The notes under the pieces were generated by a model. That model did no database searches and was not told where the DNA came from. It saw only the letters and a list, made by a program, of their open reading frames with translations. From the NCBI GenBank assembly GCA_038257655.1, contig JBBSJC010000330.1, forward strand, positions 1 through 8,976: a stretch of DNA of 8,976 nt, read 5' to 3'. A program made the position numbers and the translations under genes. This document shows, piece after piece, positions 4,296-8,976 of this stretch. Within the stretch, counting starts at the first letter, position 1, and every line of letters starts with the position of its first letter. This DNA comes from DASUME01 sp038257655 (GTDB lineage: Bacteria > Myxococcota_A > Polyangia > Polyangiales > DASUME01).

Positions 4296-5924
4296 TTACG
4301 CCGCGCGTTGCGTATCGGACAGCTCCACCGTGCGCTGTCCGTAGGCTGCCAACGTCGACAGCAGGTGCTCGAGGGCAGCACCGAGCTCGTCAACGGGCTG
4401 CACGTAAGCGGCACGATGGCCGCGTGGACTAAGCTCGCGGCCTGTCGCGCCGAACGCAGCCACGAGTGCACGGTCCGCGACTGAATCCGTCTGCGTGACC
4501 GCGATCAACACGAGCGCAGGCACATGCCGACGGGTGTCGACTGCCGCGTCGATGCGCAAGAGGCCGCTAAAACGCGTGCTGGGCACGATGCGTATGCGCG
4601 GTGCTTCGATCTGCTCGTCGCCGACCGCGAACGCAACAAGCCGCATGCCACACGACAAGGCCAGCGCGTGCTCGGCCGCGTTCACGAGCGCGGACACTTG
4701 CTCCGCAGTCGAACGTGGCAAACGTAAACGCGAGCTCGCGGCCCACAAGGGTAATGCGCACATCAGCCCGAGCGAAAGCGGCAGGTCCTGCTGCGCGCGG
4801 TAGGTTGCAAAGGTCAACAGCGCGACCGCCGATGTAAAGCCCGTCAACGTAGCCAGATCTGACACGGGCATCAGACCGATTCGTTCACGCAGCAGTTGCC
4901 TGCGTGCATGTCGACGTTGCGCTTTGCCGAGCGGCGCAAACCGCCCAAACGGCCAACTCCGGGACGCAAGCTGCACCTGGTCGAAGAAACACGCCGCGAG
5001 CGCGAGCAGGGCCAGCAACATCATGGGCAACGAGCGAGACGCCCCCCAAACCGCGCACAGCGTCGCCACGACACTCAGACTGCGGCGCGCAAGATCAGAC
5101 TCGATAAGGGGCCGGGTGCTCGCGTTGCGAGGGCTCGCTTGGCGGCGAAACGCAGCGCGCGACAGCAAGCCCACAAACCAGACAAAGGCCGCTAGACCCG
5201 CGCCCTCGCTCGGCAACAGCAGCGGCCCTGAGGTTCGCGGCAACTCCGAATCTGAAACGCCGCTTTCGATCGCAAACGCGCTGCTAGGCGCCTCGGCTGT
5301 CACCGACCAGGCCGTGCTGCGGGGCACGAGCACGCGGACGAAGGTGATCACGCTCTCGCCGTTGGTATGGCTGTGGGTGAGCTCCACTGCTTGTTGCGGA
5401 TCGCGCACCGCGACCAGGCCCTTGGGGCCGCGCAGCACGATTTCTGCGCGCGACAGACCGTGCTCCCAACCCGGCAGCGCCCAGCTCAGCTGCAGCGCAG
5501 AGGAGTCAGTAGTTTTCGCACGCAGGGCAACGGGAGCAGCATAACGCACGCCGATATGGTGCAGACCGCGTCGGGCCGCCTGCTGCTTGTCAAAACGCAG
5601 CGTAATCGCGCCGCCGTCCGATTCAGCGACGGCCGGAACGACCACGCCTTCGTCCGTAGTAAGCCACGCGGCCTGCGCCTCGGGCAGCGCCAGCTCCTCA
5701 TCGAGACCGTCGAGGTCGAAGCGCTCAAGCCAACCGCCCAACACTTCGACGCCGATATCGAGCGTGACCTGCGCTGCGCCGTCCCGGTCGATCACGACTT
5801 CGGCGCGCACGTCGCGCACCTTGGCGCTCGTCCAGGCCAGGGCCGTCCCAGGCAGACTAAACGCGATTACGAACGCAGCAGCGAGACACGGGCGAAGCAT
5901 CGGGCTTTTGACCGTATCAGCCAC
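4296..5924 (-). CDS. Exported multi-pass membrane protein, unknown function
   Basis: Not recognised as a named family. It has 542 residues from GTG at 5924. Hydrophobic residues 9-30 end in LPGTALA before Trp31 and look like a cleavable signal peptide. Residues 31-235 are predicted extracytoplasmic and beta-rich: alternating strands such as AEVVIDRDGAAQVTLDIGVEV and ITLRFDKQQAA. The layout recalls the N-terminal region of DUF2207-type membrane proteins, but that is only an impression. Hydrophobic segments follow near 241-258, 285-314, 356-374 and 380-397, with an Arg-rich stretch at 334-348. A soluble C-terminal domain (about 405-530) contains VPALVLIAVTQTD. ATG at 5900 is an alternative start that keeps the whole signal peptide; neither start has a strong ribosome site. 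It lies 55 nt downstream of the OmpA gene on the same strand, and may be cotranscribed with it. Confidence 0.8.
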   Translation of the reverse strand: MADTVKSPMLRPCLAAAFVIAFSLPGTALAWTSAKVRDVRAEVVIDRDGAAQVTLDIGVEVLGGWLERFDLDGLDEELALPEAQAAWLTTDEGVVVPAVAESDGGAITLRFDKQQAARRGLHHIGVRYAAPVALRAKTTDSSALQLSWALPGWEHGLSRAEIVLRGPKGLVAVRDPQQAVELTHSHTNGESVITFVRVLVPRSTAWSVTAEAPSSAFAIESGVSDSELPRTSGPLLLPSEGAGLAAFVWFVGLLSRAAFRRQASPRNASTRPLIESDLARRSLSVVATLCAVWGASRSLPMMLLALLALAACFFDQVQLASRSWPFGRFAPLGKAQRRHARRQLLRERIGLMPVSDLATLTGFTSAVALLTFATYRAQQDLPLSLGLMCALPLWAASSRLRLPRSTAEQVSALVNAAEHALALSCGMRLVAFAVGDEQIEAPRIRIVPSTRFSGLLRIDAAVDTRRHVPALVLIAVTQTDSVADRALVAAFGATGRELSPRGHRAAYVQPVDELGAALEHLLSTLAAYGQRTVELSDTQRAA

Positions 5925-5932
5925 CTCGCACA

Positions 5933-5950
5933 GGGCCTAAAAATCGGCCC
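5933..5950 (-). promoter_or_regulatory. Small hairpin between OmpA gene and next gene
   Basis: On the minus strand GGGCC and GGCCC pair around the 8-nt loop GATTTTTA. The U-rich tract lies in the loop rather than after the stem, so it does not fit an intrinsic terminator. It sits 9 nt upstream of the GTG at 5924, where it could modestly affect initiation or stabilise the upstream message. This is a weak structure of only five base pairs. Confidence 0.25.
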
Positions 5951-5979
5951 CGTTCCCGCTGAGCTGCGTCAGACCCGCC

Positions 5980-8001
5980 TCACTTTGGGATCAGCGACTG
6001 ACCCGCCGGGCACGCGACGTCGACACCGGTTGGGCCTTCTTCGGTCTCGATGATCTTGAACTCAACGCGTCGATTCTTCTCCCAAGCCGACGCCGTGTGC
6101 GCATCCTCGATTGGACAGCGCTCGCCGTAACCACCGCTGCGCATGCGCCTGCGATCGACGCCGCGTTGCACGATAGCTTCGAGCACGGCCGCTGCACGAT
6201 CGCGCGTCAGTCGCAGGTTGTAATCGTCGTTCCCGCGTTCATCGGCGTGACCTTGGATCTCGATTTTCGTGATTTGCGGGTTACCGATCAACGTCGCAGC
6301 GACCGCGTCGATGATTGGATAGCTGCGCTGCTGGATTTCAGCGCTGTCGGTCTCGAAGTAGATCTTCTCGAGGATCACGATCTGATTCTCTTCGATGATC
6401 ACCGAGCCGCGATCCGGGCAGCCGTCCTTGTCCTCAAAGCCGTTGTAGGTCTCGGGCTTGTTCGGGCACGAATCGTCCACGTCTAGGATGCGATCCTGAT
6501 CGTTGTCTAGATCCGGGCAGCCGTCCTTGTCCTTGAAGCCGTCCTTGTCCTCGGCATCGTTCGGGCACAAGTCATCCACGTCGAGGATGCCGTCCTTGTC
6601 GGTGTCAGGATCGGGGCAGCCGTCGTCATCCTGGAAGCCCTCGATGTCTTCCGGATCGTCAGGGCACTGGTCCACGCTGTCGAGGATGCCATCGCCATCG
6701 CGATCGCCGTCGTCGCCCTCAGGGCAGCCGTCCTCGTCCGCATCGCCATCGTGATCCTCAGGCACGAGCGGACATTCGTCGTCGACGTCGAGGATTCCGT
6801 CGCGATCATTGTCGGGATCGGGGCAGCCGTCGGCATCCGAGAAATCGTCGAAGTCTTCCGGCTCATCCGGACAGGAATCGACGTCATCCTTGTAGCCATC
6901 ACCGTCGCGGTCGCCGATCGAGGGCTCGAAGATGAAGCCCAAAATCCCGCGATAATCCGGCTGCGAGAAGCCGTCGAGCGGCATGCAAATGTTGCCGCAG
7001 GTGCCCGCGATCAAGAGATAGCTGTTGGCGTCGACGAAAATTTTGAGGCCGCCGAGCACCTCAGTGGCAAGCGAGCCCCCGCTGCCGAGGATATTGTTGC
7101 CGTACCCCTCAGCGATCACGTCCACGGACGGCGCAACGCGCAACGCGACACCTGCGCCGAACGTGGCGTGACTGCCGTAGGTGACGGGATCGCCAGGGCG
7201 CGTGCCGGGTCCGGTGCGAATCGCGCTAAGCGCCGCGTTCGGATTGCTCGGTGTCGTGCGTCCCGCGTAGTTGAGCGTCGCGCCTTCGCCCGTCACGATG
7301 CGATAGCCGGCCTCCGCATTGAAGCGGACCACCCGGTGCGGCTGATAGCCGGCCACGAGCAAGGGCCAAATCATGGCACCCGGCTCGCCCGCAAACTGCT
7401 CTGGCGTGCCCGTGGGTAAACCGACTTGCAACACTGCCGCAAGACCTATCGGCTTCTGCTCCATACGCAAAATTCGATATTTCGCGTGAAAAGCGAGATT
7501 GCCGATGCCCTGGTAGTCGAGCCCGCCCTCACCGGCGGTACCCACGTCGTTCCACTGGCCCGGAACGCTTACGTTCTGCCCGCGGATCACGATGATCGGT
7601 AGCTGCACACCGATCACGAGCTTGTTGAACAAGCCGAGATTGAAGTTCAGCACACCCGAGAAGTACTGATTGACGAGGAAGTCCGTGCGCTCTGCCTTGT
7701 CGGGCCGGTCGCGCGAGTCGTTGATGAAGCCGCTGTAGGGCGCGAGATTGAAGGCGCCATCGAGGACCAACCCGAAGCTGTAGTCCAGGTGCCCGACGAT
7801 GTCGGTGCCGTTGACCGACGCGATGCCTTTTGAATCGACCGCGTGCCGGAACAGCCGCAGGTCAAAGCCCCCGCTTTCCAACTTTTGGGCCGCTGCGCGA
7901 CTAGGCGCCAGAAAAAGGCCGACGCCCGCCAGCAAGAATGGACCAGCGCACAAAACGACCAAACAAACAAACCGGCTCAGTCGACGCAGCATGTCGCGCA
8001 T
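5980..8001 (-). CDS. OmpA-family outer membrane protein with TSP3 repeats
   Basis: Envelope protein of 673 residues predicted to link the outer membrane to peptidoglycan. A signal peptide (1-38) ends in SRAAAQ. Residues about 40-360 have amphipathic strands such as VLNFNLGLFNKLVIGVQLP and probably form a beta-barrel, with a Cys pair at 335 and 339. Residues 364-530 hold five thrombospondin type 3 units, acidic calcium-binding repeats with ten cysteines. The OmpA domain (about 540-652) has IYFETDSAEI and then IEIQGHADERGNDDYN. Asp587 and Arg602 are spaced 15 apart, like the diaminopimelate-binding Asp and Arg of OmpA proteins. A 20-residue tail contains Cys664. The start ATG at 8001 has AGGGAG 6 nt upstream (8008-8013); a second ATG at 7992 is less well placed. 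This domain order is common in Myxococcota. Whether the barrel is a porin or purely structural cannot be told. Confidence 0.95.
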   Translation of the reverse strand: MRDMLRRLSRFVCLVVLCAGPFLLAGVGLFLAPSRAAAQKLESGGFDLRLFRHAVDSKGIASVNGTDIVGHLDYSFGLVLDGAFNLAPYSGFINDSRDRPDKAERTDFLVNQYFSGVLNFNLGLFNKLVIGVQLPIIVIRGQNVSVPGQWNDVGTAGEGGLDYQGIGNLAFHAKYRILRMEQKPIGLAAVLQVGLPTGTPEQFAGEPGAMIWPLLVAGYQPHRVVRFNAEAGYRIVTGEGATLNYAGRTTPSNPNAALSAIRTGPGTRPGDPVTYGSHATFGAGVALRVAPSVDVIAEGYGNNILGSGGSLATEVLGGLKIFVDANSYLLIAGTCGNICMPLDGFSQPDYRGILGFIFEPSIGDRDGDGYKDDVDSCPDEPEDFDDFSDADGCPDPDNDRDGILDVDDECPLVPEDHDGDADEDGCPEGDDGDRDGDGILDSVDQCPDDPEDIEGFQDDDGCPDPDTDKDGILDVDDLCPNDAEDKDGFKDKDGCPDLDNDQDRILDVDDSCPNKPETYNGFEDKDGCPDRGSVIIEENQIVILEKIYFETDSAEIQQRSYPIIDAVAATLIGNPQITKIEIQGHADERGNDDYNLRLTRDRAAAVLEAIVQRGVDRRRMRSGGYGERCPIEDAHTASAWEKNRRVEFKIIETEEGPTGVDVACPAGQSLIPK
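6412..6912 (-). repeat. Five tandem thrombospondin type 3 coding repeats
   Basis: In-frame repeats inside the OmpA-family gene. The DxDxDG-type loops begin at residues 364, 397, 433, 466 and 499, giving DNA periods of 99, 108, 99 and 99 bp. Each unit runs DxDxDG-(I/Y)-x-D-x(3)-D-x-CP ... DGCP(D/E) and carries two cysteines. The second unit has a three-residue insertion before the third. The fifth unit reads DNDQDR, with Arg replacing the usual loop Gly. The DNA repeats are diverged, not identical, so this is an old array rather than a recent expansion. Confidence 0.93.
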
Positions 8002-8037
8002 CGGTCACTCCCTGACCCAAAGGCCCACGGATTGTAG

Positions 8038-8052
8038 GGTTGAGTACCAACC
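8038..8052. promoter_or_regulatory. Inverted repeat GGTTG-AGTAC-CAACC
   Basis: A 5-bp-arm inverted repeat with a 5-nt centre overlaps the TACTCA -10 candidate of the OmpA gene. It could be an operator or a small hairpin at the 5' end of the mRNA. There is no T-run after it on the minus strand, so termination of the upstream gene here is not supported. Confidence 0.3.
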
Positions 8053-8070
8053 TTACTGTTCCGCTGTCAA
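8041..8070 (-). promoter_or_regulatory. Candidate promoter of the OmpA gene
   Basis: The minus strand has a perfect TTGACA at 8065-8070 and TACTCA at 8041-8046, separated by 18 nt. The -10 is a poor match; a better hexamer, TACAAT (8031-8036), lies 28 nt from the -35, too far for a standard promoter. The region is 99 nt between the TPR-like gene and the OmpA gene, and gives a leader of about 33 nt if the TACTCA box is used. The OmpA gene may therefore have its own promoter. Confidence 0.4.
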
Positions 8071-8100
8071 CGAATTACTAACAAGCTCACTGATCGCGGC

Positions 8101-8976
8101 TCACTGCTCGTGCTTGGCCACAAACTGACGGTACTGCGGTGCTTGTCGGGCAGTGGGGTAGCGTGTGACGAAGGATTCCATGTGTTTCACGGCCTTCTTC
8201 GTTTCTCCAAGCGCCCGATACGTCTCGATGAGTAGCGCAAGCTCCTGCGCAGACTCTGCATGCCCCTCCAGCGCCCGCACAGCGCAGCGCTGGTCCCCAC
8301 GGGCCAAACAACCGCGCGCCACCCGGGCGGGGCTGTTGTCTTCATCTCTGGCGCCGGCAGCCGCGCTCTCTCGCGGGGCGCGCGTACGCGAAGCCTCTCG
8401 CGGTGCACCGCCCGAGGCTTCAGTCGCCTGCTTGGGTGCGGGTGCCGGCTCGGGTGTCTTGGCCACGGCACGGGCCGCGCTTGCCTCGAGGCGCTGCGCG
8501 TCCTGCACCATGGTCGCGGTAAGTCCTGGCATCTCGAGCACCAGCCCGGCCAGCCTGCGCGCTTCGCGGGGATTTGAGCGCAGCTGCGTCCGCGCATCAC
8601 TCAAGCGCGCAATCGCGACCCGCAACGTCGCCTGTTTGGTCTCCGGACGCTCGCGGTAGTTCTCCGGCAAACCGGCAAACAAAGCGTAAGACTCCTCGAG
8701 CTTCCCCTGCGCAAAGGCTTGCTTCGCTCCTTCGAAGGTGCCCGCTGCGCTCATGGCGCCCTCGGCGCTTTGTTTGCACTCGTTCAGCGTCGCGTCGTCC
8801 TCATCCAGCGCCAGGCCGTTCTGAGCCGCACGCACTGCGTCCGCATACTGCTCGCCCGCTAGGGCTGTGCGACAGCCCTCGAGCGCTGCTGCCAACTGCC
8901 GACGAACTTCGTCGTCCTGCGGGGCGACCCCAGCAGCGACCTGCGGCTCGGGCTCGAAGCTGTTCTCGGGCTCCTC
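8101..8976 (-). CDS. TPR-like helical protein, C-terminal part (5' end outside window)
   Basis: The frame is open to the window edge, so only the last 291 residues are seen; initiation inside the window (for instance TTG at 8895) is not needed. The first 20 or so residues are acidic and Pro-rich (EEPENSFEPEPQ). A helical region with TPR-like spacing follows: ALAGEQYADAVRAAQNGLALDEDD, then AKQAFAQGKLEESYALFAGLPENY. Residues about 172-217 form an Ala/Pro/Glu/Arg-rich linker, and a second TPR-like pair ends the protein (ELALLIETYRALGETKKAVKHMESFVTRYP). TPRs are protein-binding scaffolds; the partner is unknown. The missing N-terminus could carry a kinase, FHA or other signalling domain, as in many myxobacterial TPR proteins, but this is a guess. 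The gene is 99 nt upstream of the OmpA gene on the same strand. Confidence 0.75.
   Translation of the reverse strand, partial: EEPENSFEPEPQVAAGVAPQDDEVRRQLAAALEGCRTALAGEQYADAVRAAQNGLALDEDDATLNECKQSAEGAMSAAGTFEGAKQAFAQGKLEESYALFAGLPENYRERPETKQATLRVAIARLSDARTQLRSNPREARRLAGLVLEMPGLTATMVQDAQRLEASAARAVAKTPEPAPAPKQATEASGGAPREASRTRAPRESAAAGARDEDNSPARVARGCLARGDQRCAVRALEGHAESAQELALLIETYRALGETKKAVKHMESFVTRYPTARQAPQYRQFVAKHEQ

Noticed and set aside
4924..5544. 206-codon open frame on the plus strand
   Set aside because: Antisense to the exported membrane protein, whose signal peptide and membrane segments support the minus-strand frame.
6412..6912. Periodic repeats that might suggest a CRISPR array
   Set aside because: The period of 99-108 bp is in frame, repeats are diverged and encode TSP3 calcium loops; there are no identical short repeats separated by unique spacers.
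6751..7419. 222-codon open frame on the plus strand
   Set aside because: Antisense to the barrel and first TSP3 part of the OmpA-family gene; its Val/Ala/Ile-rich sequence mirrors the acidic repeats.

Overview
The window looks like chromosomal DNA of a GC-rich delta-type proteobacterium, most likely a myxobacterium (Myxococcota). This is inferred mainly from the long OmpA-family protein with a block of thrombospondin type 3 repeats, the Ala/Pro/Glu-rich linker protein beside it, and codon use rich in G and C at third positions. I see no rRNA, tRNA, insertion sequence, phage gene or CRISPR array.

Layout from left to right. (1) Positions 1-159, minus strand: the N-terminal 53 codons of a CspA-type cold shock protein, preceded by a long non-coding leader with inverted repeats. 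(2) Positions 160-476: a divergent intergenic region that also holds a possible 17-codon reading frame with a perfect Shine-Dalgarno sequence. (3) 477-1298, plus: a YbfF/ABHD11-type alpha/beta hydrolase. (4) 1338-2405, minus: a histidine phosphatase whose C-terminal half looks like a second, catalytically dead copy of the same fold. (5) 2406-2536: a divergent control region with a perfect 16-bp palindrome and an 8-bp-stem hairpin. (6) 2537-4295, plus: a tight three-gene operon joined by two ATGA overlaps. It encodes an unrecognised small helical protein, a short FliH/SctL-like (flagellar/type III secretion stator) protein, and a multi-pass site-2-protease-like M50 metalloprotease. (7) 4296-5924, minus: an exported/membrane protein of unknown function whose stop codon abuts that of the protease with no gap. 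(8) 5980-8001, minus: signal peptide, predicted beta-barrel, five TSP3 calcium-binding repeats and an OmpA peptidoglycan-binding domain. (9) 8101-8976, minus: the C-terminal 291 residues of a TPR-like helical protein that runs off the window.

Genes 7-9 share a strand with small gaps and may form an envelope-related transcription unit, although a candidate promoter lies directly before the OmpA gene. The most unusual element is the three-gene operon. It pairs a secretion-stator homologue with an intramembrane protease, and no ATPase, sorting-platform or export-gate gene appears in the window. Nothing here proves a new system; the operon and the tandem pseudo-phosphatase are the best leads.
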